A stretch of 64,000 nt of DNA from Kingdonia uniflora (GCA_014058105.1 JACGCM010000669.1:3720001-3784000), one strand, 5' to 3'; positions 48,316 through 60,510 are shown, counted from the first letter of the stretch. Numbers and translations: made by a program. Notes: a model not told the origin generated them from the letters alone.

Positions 48316-48428
48316 TGTTATGATAAAGTCTAGCAAGGGCCTACTCGAACTGGGTTTGGTGTATCCCACCGACTCCTAACCTTAAGCCCATAAACTTATG
48401 ATTGATGGGATAAAGTTATATATATGTA
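48316..48428 (+). repeat. copia-A 5' LTR, left part
   Basis: Starts TGTTATGATAAAGTC and shares 'aactgggtttggtgt' and 'cccaccgactcctaacc' with the 3' LTR at 62915-62945. It stops in an ATATATAT tract. Confidence 0.8.
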
Positions 48429-49130
48429 TGGCTCTGATACCAATGAAAGGGGAAGGATCTAATCAAAGCGGCTAATAAACTAAAAACAAACAAACTGAGG
48501 TTTTAAACTATAAATAGTTAATTTTAAACAGTAAAAATAGTTACTATTCAGATCATACAAAACTTAAAATAGGAAAAACACTTACTATTCAAATCATAAA
48601 AGAACTTTGTTGTTCTTTCTACAAGTATGTAGCCAGAGGCTACCCAACTGTTTTAAGATGGAGCAAAAGATACCGTCTTTCCTCAAAGAGGAATGCTTAG
48701 GTAGAGTTTAGTACCCAACAGTTATTGGCTAGATCGTCCATCGAAGAGACGAACACAAGAATACTTGGAACAGACTAATTCAGATGATCTATACTAGAAC
48801 ATAAACTTAAACTAAGGTTATGAGGATGCTCTTTCAGGCCCTCTCACCTATGAAGACACCCTCAGGGGTGTGTGTGCACTTTGTGAATACTTATAAACAA
48901 ACTATATAAACAAACTTTAGAGCTTTATTTAGATAGTAGTAGATAACTTACAGAGGGTGAAAGATGTACAGTGGTAGCTTATAGAGTACATTAGTAGCTT
49001 ACAGATGGGAGTACAAACTTAGAATTGAGAACTGAAGAACTTAGGAAACAAGGGTGAAGAATAAAAGTGTAAAATGAAGTGTAAATCCAAGCGTCAATCC
49101 AAGCGTCCATAAAATTGAGTCTTCTAGCTT

Positions 49131-49140
49131 CTTATATAGA
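49131..49140 (-). promoter_or_regulatory. TATA box in distal terminal repeat
   Basis: The minus strand reads TATATAAGAA, just downstream (on that strand) of the tandem repeats. The equivalent box in the other copy is at 55371-55380. Confidence 0.65.
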
Positions 49141-49158
49141 CGAGGTGAGTGGTTGTCG

Positions 49159-49278
49159 GGTCCCACATAGTGGTCTTCTGGTCCCACAAAGTGGTCGGTC
49201 TCACAAAGTGGTTGGCGGAATCCACATAGTGGTTGGTGGATCCCACAAAGTGGTTGGTGGATCCCACATAGTGGTTGC
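49159..49278 (-). repeat. promoter-side tandem repeats, six units
   Basis: Six units of about 20 bp with core tcccacawagtggt, alternating catagt and caaagt, occupy roughly -20 to -140 relative to the TATA box on the minus strand. The other terminal repeat has three. Confidence 0.85.
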
Positions 49279-49529
49279 TTTTGACTTTCGGAAAAAGTGA
49301 TAATGGAGGTATTCTTAGTGCGTTCTGAGTACTTTCTGAGTGCGATTCTTCAGCGAAGTGTTCTGCGGGTCCCATAAGATTAGGACACTGATAATTTCTG
49401 TTGAGTACTGAAGTATTATTGTGAGCTGGTTGATAGTTACTGCTTGTGTCAGCATACTGAGTGTTGAATTACTGTTAGGTGTTAAGAGGCTGTCATACAA
49501 TTATCTGGGGGGTATGAAAATTACTGCTG

Positions 49530-50827
49530 AAGAAGTGTCGATGCTCGTGGCTTTGGATTTTCCCTTAACTGTAGTTTTGAGCTGCTGTTCTTTAACTTCT
49601 ATCATGGCATCCCAGTAATCTTCCATAGTGGCTTCAGAGGATTTTACAGAGGTCATGTCTTCGTCTGTATAGGGGTTTTGACTTTCTCCTGGTTGGCAAA
49701 ATTGTTGATTGGAGTTATCTTCTGGTAAGTCGGATGTTTATGAAGTTCTGGCGGCCTGTGATACATGTGATGTTGTGGCTGCTACAAACTGATCTTTTAA
49801 GGTCTGTAGGACCTTGACCTGGCATTCCTCTTCGGTTAAATTAGAATATTGATCCTTAATTGAATCTAGTAAAAGCTGGAATACATTAGTCGAAGAGACA
49901 AATGTACTAACTGTTTGCTGATGTTATGTTTTAGAAGCTAAAGCATATTCTTTGGTTATTTTGTTGACTAATGCAACAACTCGTTCTGTTTCAAACCCAT
50001 CCCACCATCTATAAAAGAAGGTGCATTGGAGAATGGGGAGTTTCAGATCATCGAAGCATGTTTCGATGCCCCATTTCCAGATCCATGTGATTTGGAATTC
50101 AGTAAAATACCATAAGGTATTTCTTCCTATAGGTAGATTAATTACAGTTTTACCCTTGAGTTTGGGATGAAATTCATACCAAAGGGTAAAGGGATTTTGA
50201 AGTATTTTTGGTAAAACATCAAAGTCTGGTCATTTTTTCCCAACAATTGAGGAACCAAGTGGGGAAACCAGATCTTTCGATAATATCTGGATTAAGGCAG
50301 AAAAACCAAGTATGTTTTCTAACAGGGTTCTGATAGTAAAAAGTAAAATGTCAGGCTTGAATATAATCCAAATAATTATATTGCTGGCCATTCAGTTTAA
50401 GAGTCCTTGATTTGGTAGGATCAAGACCCCATTCGGATAGATGCAAAACTCTAGTAACATAACACTTAGAATGTGTTATAGAGCTTTTTAGATCTTTTGG
50501 ATTTAAATGATGGTGTTCAAGTTGAACAGAGGCAGTTTCGATCAACATGGCCTTATAAACATACCGATAACGGCCTTCTTGGACCATATAATTTTGATTT
50601 GCAAAATAGCTTTCTTTGAGACCCCAAACATCCTGATGAAGTTTAAGGTCTTCAAAAGAAAAGGTTAACATGCTTTCTTTAACCAATGATTTCTGATGAT
50701 AAATAATGTCTTGTTTAAGAGCATCTCTAACAGTTTTCTTGAACTCTGGATTACTGTTAGTAGGAAGCTTCTGATTCGGATTCTTATTTCTACTGTTTTG
50801 ACCCCATCCTCGTTCATGAGGTTTCAT
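49530..50827 (-). pseudogene. extra reading frame after RNase H in the integrant, function unknown
   Basis: Opens at ATG 50825-50827, 22 bases after the pol stop at 50850-50852, and runs with in-frame stops (50351-50353 and near 49740) to about 49530. Segments include FSFEDLKLHQDVWGLKESYF and RYVYKAMLIETASVQLEHHH. I do not recognise a catalytic domain. Its place after pol is that of the translation transactivator gene in some caulimovirids, but similarity to that family is not claimed. Confidence 0.5.
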
Positions 50828-50849
50828 GTTCAGATTGTTCGGATTTCTC

Positions 50850-52790
50850 TTATAGAAATTCCCTGGTAAGAAAATCAGGAAGATAATTCTGATTACTTTT
50901 AATATACTCAATAGAGAAATCAAAAGCAGATAGTTCAGATTGTCATCTGGCAAATATTTGTTTAGATACAAGATTTTTGACATCTTTCTGAATGATGTCT
51001 TTGGCAGAGCTGCAATCAATTCTGAGTAAAAATGTTTGATTTAATAAATTATCCTGGAATTTAGAAATACTTTTGACAATAACAAGCATTTCTTTTTTAA
51101 TAGTGGAATAGTTCTTTTGAGCTGTCTTCCACTTTCCAGATGTAAAACGAAGTAATTCATCTTTTTGTGAAAAAGGATTTCGTTGTTTTAATATTCCTCC
51201 AAAACCTAAGTCAGAGGCATCAGTTTCTACAATCTTAAGCCAATGAGGATTAGCAAGACCTAGGCAAGGGAGCTGTTTAACACATAGTTTGATACGTTGA
51301 ACAGCTTGGGTATGTTCAGAAGTCCAGGGGGCAGGAGTCTTAGTGAGTCTATTGTATAAGATTGTACTATCCTGGGCAAGATTCTGATAATAGTCTGCAA
51401 TATAATTGAGACTACCAAGAAATCGTTGTAATTGGGTTTTCTCCTTAATTTCATCTAGAAATTTGGAAGCAAACTCAATACTTTTGTCAATGGGGATAAT
51501 TTGTCCTTTTGAAATGTTATGTCCTAAGAATCTTACTGTTAATTGGAACAGTTTGATTTGGGGGCAGACAAGACCAAACCATTGTGACGGATAACATCCT
51601 TAAGAATTTTAAGGTGTTTAAAGTGCCGATCAATAATATTCAAAAATAAAAGAATATCATCAATATATACAATACAGAAATCAGAATAAGGGATGAAAAT
51701 ATCATTCATAATATTCTGAAATTTGGATAGGGTATTTTTTAATCCAAAAGGCATGACATTCCATTCAAAATGCCCAAATGGTATTGTAAAAGCAGTTTAT
51801 ATTTATCTTTATCACTAATCTAGATTTGCCAGTATCCTCATTTTAAGTCAAATTTGGAGAAAATAATAGCATTATAAAGACGATTTAAAAAGTCTTTTTT
51901 ATTCGGGATTGGGTAATGGATCCATTTGAGAGAGTCGTTGAGTGGCTTATAGTTAACTACAAGTCTGGGAACACCTCTTTCTTTCTCAGCATTCTTGGTA
52001 ATATAGAAGGTTGTACATCTCCAAGGAGAATAACTCTTACGGAGAAGGTTTTTATCAAGAAGATCCTGAATTTCTTTTTTACATAGTGTAAGATATTCAT
52101 AATTCATTTGACTCGCCCTAGCTTTAGTAGGAATTTGGGGTTTTTTTATCAAAATTTTGCTTATTCGGTAAGGAAACAACATGTTGCTTTCAATCCCATA
52201 AAGCACTAGGAATGTTGCTACAGACTTCACTAATGAATTGCTGTTCAATAGTCCTGATTCTGGTTTTGACCTCAGAGGACTGAAGCCTATGGGAAATGTC
52301 CATGACATGACATTCTTCTTGCATAAAATTTAGATGGTTTGTTTTAGAATCAATAATAGTTTTAATTTCATTAATTATGCTAACTTCAGGACTTCTAATG
52401 AATTCAAAACTAATTTCTTGGCCTTGATATTTACACCATATCCCTTTCTGATCAACCTTATGCAAAGGCATAAGAAGACTAAGGAATGAAGTTCCAAGAA
52501 TGATTTATTGCTGAAGGTTGCGAACCAAAAGGAAGGTAGAAAGAATACAAACACCTTTATTACAGATCAAAGCTTCAGGAAGCTTATAATGGATTTTTAG
52601 TGTATTACCACTAGCAGAGATAAGAGATTGGATAGCTTTTTCAAAGTATTTGGTAGGAACCAATCCTTCTTGGATACAGTTAAGGTCAACGCCACTATCT
52701 ACAAGGGCAATAGCATTTTGGATAGTAAATTCATTGTTGATGGCAATGGTAACTTGGATATACCATTTTTGGGCAATAACCTTCTAAATA
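50850..52790 (-). pseudogene. pararetroviral protease, reverse transcriptase and RNase H
   Basis: The protease has an ALVDSG active-site motif near 52700. The RT starts near 52190 and has the MPFGLKN segment (51754) and YIDD box (51657-51670). RNase H has its first Asp in VETDAS (about 51212-51230) and continues to the stop at 50850-50852. Frames change near 52190, 51840 and 51540, and a stop replaces a Trp codon near 50955. The polymerase makes DNA from the pregenomic RNA. Residues for catalysis are still readable, but the gene is well broken. Confidence 0.8.
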
Positions 52791-53499
52791 GGGTTTAGAT
52801 GGTTATCTTCTTCTTGAGGATGACCAGTCTTTTCTGATAAGATCTTTTGTTTGTTCTTCTGAAAATGGGTAATGTTAGAACCCGGTGTTTGTTCAGAGAT
52901 TTTCAAATGCTTAATTCGGATTTTAAGGTATTAATTTCTGTGTCAAAGATTTTGAAGAGTGATAGATTTTTCATATTCCATTTGTTGGAGGATTTCTGAA
53001 GATTTATCAGATATGTCCAAAAGTGACTATTTTGTACCAGATATTCGATTATCCTAGAGCATTTGTTGGAGACAGATACTTAGGATTTTAGTTCTATTTT
53101 CAGGATTAGGAATCGTATCCACAATGGATATAATTTTATTATGGATAGTAGTAAGAGTATTCAGTTGTAAGCCATTTATGTTATTAATGACTTTCCAATT
53201 TGTGTTAAAACTGGATTCTGAATATTCATCACTAGGTGACTCTATAATAGAAGGATGATAGTAGTCAATTTGATTGACTGATACTGTTTGGTCAAAAAAA
53301 CTGGGTAATAGTTTTCTGGACTAAAGTTTATTCTTGTAGATACGGTTTGCATACTAGTTTGATGAACTATTATACAGTTTATCTTTATACTTCTTTTGTT
53401 TTCTATGTTTGTGATAAAAAGGAAACTGGTGATAACATTCTCTATTTTTCTTTCCTTTTAAATTCTGTTTTTTAAATGGATATTCAGATAATTCATATT

Positions 53500-54010
53500 A
53501 TTCCTCGAATTCATCTATAGGTCATTGATAAATGGTTTTCCTATTAGAAGAATTGTGATTCTGAAAAGATTCTTCTATAAATAAAAGATTCTGAGTGTCA
53601 GATCTTTTAGAAGAATCTCTATGGAATGGGTCGATAGCATGAAGGTTAGGCTCAATGGATTGGATGTAGTTTTCTTCAGATTTACTATCAAAATAGTCAT
53701 AAGTGACTTATGATATAGAGGTTTGATTAAGATTGTTAACATTAATACTGTCTTCCCGAGGGTCAACAGTCTCAGAGTGTTTAATGCTAACTTCCTGCAG
53801 GTTATCTGACTTAGAGTCATGGGAATCTAAGGGTTGAAGATTACTGATCAAAGAGATAGGTTTAATATTAGTACTAGACATGCTAGATGCTGTACTAACA
53901 GTAATCTGTTGGGTAACTAGATTCTTATCAGTTATTAGATTGGTAGGGGAGCCAATACTTCTGTTATTTTCTGATTGGTTTGAGAACAACGATACCATGC
54001 TGCGAGCCAT
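53500..54010 (-). pseudogene. first reading frame of the integrant, gag/coat-like position
   Basis: Starts at ATG 54008-54010. The N-terminal 100 residues are Ser/Asn/Asp rich; a stop at 53708-53710 interrupts the frame, which continues. Further on, a Lys-rich stretch near 53460-53390 recalls nucleic-acid-binding coat regions. The assignment is by position and composition only. Confidence 0.45.
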
Positions 54011-54646
54011 TCATAAAAGAGGGTGATCTTTTGACTTCATTCCATTTCATGGTAGTAAATGTCTTCAATAAGTTATAATTTTTCGCGGGTAAAATTCTGA
54101 TAATACAATTTTCTGAAGGTATCATGACTGGAAGTCATGAACTCGTCATAGATAAACTGGCGAATTAAAGAGCCAGGGCTTAAATCCATATGTGAGGTAT
54201 GGATCACATAGATACGTAAATCCCGTATAGGAACATTAGTATGATTACTGCTAATCTTTGCTGCCTGATAAAAATGTGTAAACAGTTTAATCTTAGTAAA
54301 AGATGTTAGTATGGTTATTGCTGGTCTTTTGTCCCTGTCAAAGATGTTGAACAGTAAAGTCTGAGTGAAAGACTCAGGTACACGTCTGTCAACAATTTAT
54401 CGGTTAAACGTCCACTTCCAGGACAACAACGCCGTACGCAACTTGGGTGACGTACCATACCTAATTCTCTCACCCAACAATCATCTCAAACAGAGATAGA
54501 AGATAAACAGGAAACATGCTTTCGTCTGTTACTTAGACTAGACTGAGAAAACTTTTTAAACCAAGAACTAAGATAACCAGTAACTTATACCTAAGTTCTC
54601 ATATGAAACTTAACATACCTACGCGAACCATGTGATTAGCTACACA

Positions 54647-54660
54647 TGGCTCTGATACAA
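54647..54660 (-). other. tRNA-Met primer binding site of the integrant
   Basis: The minus strand reads TTGTATCAGAGCCA, one base off the TGGTATCAGAGCCA found in the distal copy. In Caulimoviridae this site marks the minus-strand DNA start and one discontinuity of the circular genome. Confidence 0.8.
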
Positions 54661-55399
54661 ATGAAAGGGGAAGGATTTAATCAAAAAGGCTAACAAACTA
54701 AATACAAACAAAATGAGGTTTTAAATTATAAATAGTTAGTTTTAAACAGTAAAAACAGTTACTATTTAGATCATACAAAACTTAAATAGTAAAAACAATT
54801 ATTATTTAGATTATACAAAAACTTTGTTGTTCTTTCTACAAGTATGTAGCCAGAGGCTACCCAACTACTTTAAGATGGAGGAAAAGATATCATCTTTCCT
54901 CTAAGAGGAATGCTTAGGTAGAGCTTAGTATTCAACAGTTGTTGGCTAGATCATCCCTCAGAGAGACGAGCGCAAGAATACTTGGAACAAACTAATTCAG
55001 ATGATCACGCTTAAATATACAAATATACTAGAACATAAACTTAAACTAAGGCTATGAGGATGCCCTTTTAGGCCTTCTCATCTATGAAGACACCCTCAGA
55101 GGTATGTGTGCACTTTGTGAATACTTATAAACAAACTATATAAACAAACTTTAGAGGTTTATTTAGATAATAGTAGAAGACTTACAGAGGGTGGAAGATG
55201 TATAGTGATAGCTTACAGAGTATAGTAGTAGCTTACAGATGACAGTGGTAGCTTACAAATAGGAGTACAAACTTAGAACTGAGAACTGAAGAACTTAGAA
55301 AATAAGAGTGGATAATAAAAGTGTAAATCAAAGCGTTAATCAAAACGTACATAAAACTAAGTTTTCTAGCTCCTTATATAGACGAGGTGAGTGGTCGTT

Positions 55400-55460
55400 G
55401 GGTCCCACATAGTGGTCTTCTGGTCCCACAAAGTGGTCGGTGGATCCCACATAGTGGTGC
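55400..55460 (-). repeat. promoter-side tandem repeats, three units
   Basis: Three units with the same tcccacawagtggt core as the six at 49159-49278. Confidence 0.8.
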
Positions 55461-55704
55461 TTTTAACTTTCAGAAAAAGTGATGACGGAGGCATTCTTAG
55501 TGCGTTCTGAGTGTTTTTTGAGTGCGATTCTTCGGCGAAGTATTCTGCGGGTCCCACAAGATCAGGACACTGATAGTTTCTGTTGAGTGTTGAAGTACTG
55601 GTGATAGTTACTGTTTATGTTAGCATACTGAGTGTTGAGGTACTGTTTAATACTAGCTTGTGGAGGGTAGTCAACCTTCGTAATCAAGTCCATTCCACCA
55701 TTTT

Positions 55705-55831
55705 TGCATATATATATATCCTGTAACGAAGGCTATTGATTAATCTAATAAATGTTTTCTCTCTTCTCTCTATATTGTGCCTATATTATTTGTGCATGAT
55801 TATGATTGTTACTAGACTTTTGTTCTTAACA
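55705..55831 (+). repeat. copia-A 5' LTR, right part
   Basis: From an ATATATATAT tract through 'cgaaggctattgattaatc' to TTCTTAACA at 55831. It matches the end of the 3' LTR (63000-63122). About 50 bases at 55655-55704 next to the integrant belong clearly to neither. Confidence 0.8.
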
Positions 55832-58028
55832 CGTTATCATCGCGTCTTTGGAGCTATATATATTAAAGATATTATGGATCTCTATCTATTATTAATTAGA
55901 TTAATTGTGTTACAGAGAGGTATGAACCGATAAACCCTTTAATTTTTTTGTTTTTGATATCATGATATTGTACATCTCATACGTAGGGCACATATTTGAA
56001 GTGTACGATTTTATTTATTTTTTTGTGGAAAAATGATTTTTTTGGTATTTTTAACCTTATTGTACCCCTTTTTACCCTTAAAATAAACGCTTTTAATGGG
56101 ATTTTTGGGGGTGTTTTACCAACGTAATCGAGAAAAATTATTTTTGTTACAATATCTGGATTCCCACCTTTTTGCTGGTTTTTTTTTACATCGGGAAACG
56201 CTTTAATCGCCATCAGGGAGGTGATAAAGTCGACAATTTCCAGTAAAATTGGCAACCGCTAGGGTTTTACGAACCATACTTACGTTACCAAAAGGGTTAG
56301 ACCTTGACGTCACCTATTAGGGTTAGACCCCGATGATGTCACCCTTACGTCGCCCTAATCTGGTTTCGTTTGACCCAAACCCAAAACCATGGCCCAGATC
56401 AACTCGTCGACGTGGTCAGGCCTGCGAGAAGCTGACGTGGTTTGCCCACAAATGCTGACGTGAAAGAACTCATTACTAACATGGCAAGGCCAACACAGTA
56501 CTGACGTGGTGAGGCCCCTACGATGTTGAAGTGGCAGAGCCCACTCATGTTGACATTGCACCCCACTCGCAGACGTGGCAGGGCACCCATAACGTTAATG
56601 TGATAGGGTCGTATGTTGATGTGGCATGCCCTACATGCTAACGTGACAATGCAACGTGTTAGTTGGTGTGACATGTAGACCCCACATGTTAGCATGGTTG
56701 GGTCACGTGTCATACTGACGTGGCATATGGACCTCACGAGCTAGCACGACAGAAGTAGACCCCACTTTTTACTGATGTGGCATGGACCCACTTGACATAT
56801 GGCTGGTCCCCACGTGATGGCATATTATGACACATGTCAGCCACGTGGTCAGGCCCACATGCTAGCGTGCTAGATACGTGGATCAGTCCCACTGTGATAC
56901 ATGACAAGGTTATTATCATGCACTGTCTTACCCTACTATGACAGTCCAGATCGGTCTAAAATTAGGTCTAAACCCGGTCCAACCGGCGATCCAGCCTACG
57001 ACCAAACCATGGTTCAGACTGGATCTGATCCGGTCCAGACCAGTCCAGACAAGGTTTGACCGGTCCATATTAGATCTGGCCCAAATTCTGGATTATAACC
57101 CGGTTCAGACCCTCCAGATCCGGTCTGATTCTATACTTAGGTTTTTTTTTTTAGAAATAAAATCTATAAAGCCCGTACGTTGAGGGGGACCTTATTTTTT
57201 AAAAAAATATTATATTTTTTCCATGTAATAACACATTATAGTTTACTTGGCTCCTTATATAAGATATAAGCATACCGTTTTAACCTATCTAGTTTCTTAC
57301 GAAAGCTAATATGATAATAAAATCTTGTATGCCCCTAAAATACTAAATTATTCTGATCGAGGATCATAGATAATACGTAACAATGAGTAATTCAGACTTG
57401 ACTTGGAGTCGTATCTGAATCACTCTAATGTCTATGGTATTATTGAACAATCAATTCGGAATTGACCTAGTCTTATTCCTAAAAACTCGGCTTCTGGGGA
57501 ACCAATTTTTCGTATAATGTTACTTGATAACTTCTAGAAGTATATATAGGCCATTATAGTAACCTTATGTACTCTTAGAATATTAATTCCAAAATAGGAT
57601 TTATCTATCTATATTGGGAACTTAGCAGAATTTGAGGATAAAATCACTCATCTGCTAAACATCTAATATCCCTACATATTCGTAGCAAATGGGTTATTTG
57701 ACTAAAATATAGAGACCTTATAGAACTATGGGGATTAGAATACCCTGGATAGTTAAATAAGGCCGTAACATCAAGTGGTTTTGAATTAGTTGTCTTAGCT
57801 AAGACCTATTAAAATACACTTTTACGTTAAGATCCCTAGTTTACAAGGTAAATAAGCAACTTAATAGAATATCATGAGTATTAGAATATAAACAAGGTTT
57901 ACACATTAATTTGATTCAAAATCAGCTATTTTCCCCGTTTTTCTATTTAACTTTAATCTTTATATATATATATGAGAATGTTTATCTTAGAACTGCTACT
58001 GACTCAAGATTTACATGCAATATTACAT
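55832..58028 (+). mobile_element. copia-A primer site and leader
   Basis: Begins cgttatcatcgcgtc, the same text as after the LTR at 7040 apart from a few changes. It includes an ACGTGGC-type repeat array (about 56370-56900), a run of 'ccggtccag'-like words (56940-57130) and an AT-rich part (57180-57940) that reappears inverted at 10210-11105. No coding frame is supported before the gag. Confidence 0.65.
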
Positions 58029-58860
58029 ATGGCTGCGAAACTTAAGAGTATTGATTTTCCCGTACTACAACTTCCTGGATCCAACTAATTCACCTAGCGC
58101 TTAGACGTCGAATTGCATCTCAAAGTTCTGGGACTTGAGAAGACTATCACAGTAAAGAACACTAAGGTTCCCATTGACAAGAGAAAGGCCTTGGTCACTC
58201 TACGTCACCACATTCAGGTAGATCTAAAGATGGAGTACCTCATCAAGTCTGAGCCCAATAACTAATGGGATAGATTGAAGGAGCATTTTGGCGAACAGAA
58301 AACCATTATGTTCCCCAAAGTGAAGCACCAATGGAACACCCTCAGTTTCCAAGGTTTTAAGATTGTCTTTGATTATAACTCAGCAGTCCACAAAATCACC
58401 TCCATACTTTTGTTGTGTGAAGTTTCAATTATTGATATGAGAGAAGACCCTATCCATTTTCCGTGCATCTAACATTATCCTCCAAAGGCAATATATATAG
58501 GAGGGATTTAAGTTGCATTACTTATCCAAGCCCTACTCCTTTCAGAGCTGAATTTCAAACTCCTTATAAGAAATCATGAGATGTGGCCTGTTGAAAGTAA
58601 GCCGGTGCTTGAGGTGCACAACGTCAGAGCTTAGGGAAATAATAATAGCGGGTGAGGTCGCGGTCGTGGACAGACTTGTAGAGGAAATAATGGGAGAAAG
58701 GGAAAGAATTATAGTTCTCTTACCCCACAGGGGAACAAGAGAGCTGGCAAGAAAGGGAATGGGAAGAACAAACAGCCTGGCAAAGGCTTTCCGTGCTTTT
58801 AACTATGGAGGAGTCAGACACTAGGCGCGGGACTGTCAGTCACCAAGGATGGCCAAGGAT
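58029..58860 (+). pseudogene. copia-A gag
   Basis: Starts at ATG 58029-58031 (MAAKLKSIDFPVLQL), has stops near 58090 and 58262, and continues with WDRLKEHFGEQK. A Gly/Arg-rich stretch near 58650 precedes the expected zinc-knuckle area, which is not readable. Gag forms the particle. Confidence 0.7.
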
Positions 58861-59219
58861 GATCATATTCAAACTCACACCATATGGCTGTCGATATCAA
58901 TTCTACGAGGATACTGACGCATCGATGGACCAAACTCATGAGTAGTCAGTAACGTTCTCTCATAAGATGAATGATGTCATGTTTGATTGCACAATCATAA
59001 ATCTTTACTTTGTTGCTAGTAGTAATTTACTTCATTAATACTTTTCTTGGTTATGAGTAGAACATATCGTTTAATGTAGTTTAATAAGTGTTGTGACATA
59101 CATTTCAGTATTATCATCTATGAGATATATTTTATTTCTATTTTAATTTATAAAATGTTATAATTATTGCTTATATAGTAGATAATTATGTTATATGATA
59201 GTTCATATGTTATATACAG

Positions 59220-60510
59220 GTTGCCCATGGATCTTTCTACTCATTGAGCACTCTTCGATAATCGGATGAGTAATGGCAACTGTCTAGTATGCAGTAGTAC
59301 CATACACTCTATCGTACGAGGAATGAAATATTTCTCGAATCTGACCCTGTGCATCGGGTATGTCATGACTATCACTGGCGCGACCAACATGTTAGAAGGC
59401 AATGGTAGTGCCACGCTATTACTACCCAAAGGCATGATAGTAGGTATCTAGTACACTTTATACGCGAGTAATTCCACCATAAACATACTCAGTTTTTGGG
59501 ATATACATGATAACGATTATCAAGTAGAAACCAGGGGAGAAAACACAAACCAGATTTTATGCATTACTTCCACCACTTCTCAAGGTCAGAAAACAGTAGG
59601 ACATCCAAGTTCTCGAATGATGAGAAGATTATCGACAGTACCTCCAAACATTTTTTGACTAGAGAAAATATTTGCGTACTGCAAGATTGTCCTAGCAACG
59701 TTTCTTCTTAAGGAAAGCTTATTATTTGACCTTGCATTACCAAGGTGGAGTCAGAGTCTCTAGCCTTTTTCCAACACATTCATGGAGACATATGTAGACC
59801 TATCCATCCACATTGTGGCCCATTTCAATATTTTGTGGTCATTATTAACTCATCTTTGAAATGGTCACACATTTGCCTCTTATCAACTTGGCATTTGCAT
59901 GACTTCTTGCACATATTATTCAGTTAAGGTTTATTTCCCCGACCACTCGATCAAGTTGATTCGACTTGATAGCGCAGATGAGTTTATCTCATGCGCGTTT
60001 CATGATTATTGTATTGCTGACAGGATAGATTTTGAACATCCGATACCCCATGTCCATACCCAGAACGGGATGGCAGAGAACCTAATAAAGTGATTGTATT
60101 TAATCGTTAGGCCACAATTATTATGATCATAGCTTCAAGCAACTTCTTAAGGCCATGAAGTCTTGCACGCTGGAGCATTGATTAGGGTTCGTCCGAGCGT
60201 GAATCATTAGCTTTCCCCAAAGCAACTAGTTACTGGGTTAGAACCCACTGTCGCCTATTTGCGCACTTTCGGATGTGTCTCATAGGTGCTGATTATACCT
60301 CTGCAACGCACAAAAATGGGTCCCCAGCGTCGCCTTGGAATCTACGTGGGTAATGATTTACTATCTATCATTCGATACTTGGAGCCCACTACAGAAGATA
60401 TCTTTATTGTGAGATTCACATACTGTCACTTTGATGAGATAATTTTCCTTGTATTAGGAGGAGATATGACAGATAATACCGTGGAAGTTCCTAAGTTAAC
60501 TTAGGAAACA
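59220..60510 (+). pseudogene. copia-A protease and integrase remnants
   Basis: A protease-region text (NCLVCSSTIHSIVRG; GNGSATLLLP) is followed by a pre-integrase HPSSRMMRRL, then integrase core segments (HIHGDICRPIHPHCGPF; HSIKLIRLDSADEF; PHVHTQNGMAENLI) and a late segment (GCVS/ASTHKNG-like, near 60270-60320). Frames change repeatedly. Confidence 0.7.

Larger units (their letters stand above)
48428..49484 (-). repeat. terminal direct repeat, distal copy of the integrant
   Basis: About 1.06 kb, close to the copy at 54646-55654 along its length. It contains the primer-site complement tggctctgatacca at 48429-48442, a TATA box on the minus strand (TATATAAGAA, 49131-49140) and six tandem promoter-side repeats. 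Similarity ends at about 49484. Confidence 0.88.
48429..55654 (-). mobile_element. caulimovirid-like endogenous pararetroviral integrant
   Basis: Minus-strand order: a terminal repeat with promoter (55654-54646), tRNA-Met primer site, a gag/coat-like frame, aspartic protease, RT with YIDD, RNase H, an extra frame, then the second copy of the terminal repeat (about 49484-48428), which again includes the primer site. No integrase follows RNase H. A primer site inside both repeats, a leader of about 700 nt from TATA to primer site, and insertion in a TA tract fit a linearised circular Caulimoviridae genome better than an LTR retrotransposon. A movement protein was not recognised, so genus is open. 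All frames are broken by stops and frameshifts. Confidence 0.7.
54646..55654 (-). repeat. terminal direct repeat, proximal copy of the integrant
   Basis: About 1.0 kb. Carries the primer-site complement tggctctgatacaa at 54647-54660, a TATA box (55371-55380) and three promoter-side tandem units (55400-55460). Interrupted relative to the distal copy only by small indels. Confidence 0.88.

Noticed and set aside
49115..49300. Open frame with repeating VVGGSHIVVGGSHK residues.
   Set aside because: It is the translation of the non-coding promoter-side tandem repeats.
48428..55654. Interpretation as an ordinary LTR retrotransposon.
   Set aside because: The primer site lies inside both repeats and no integrase was found; kept as the main alternative rather than the call.
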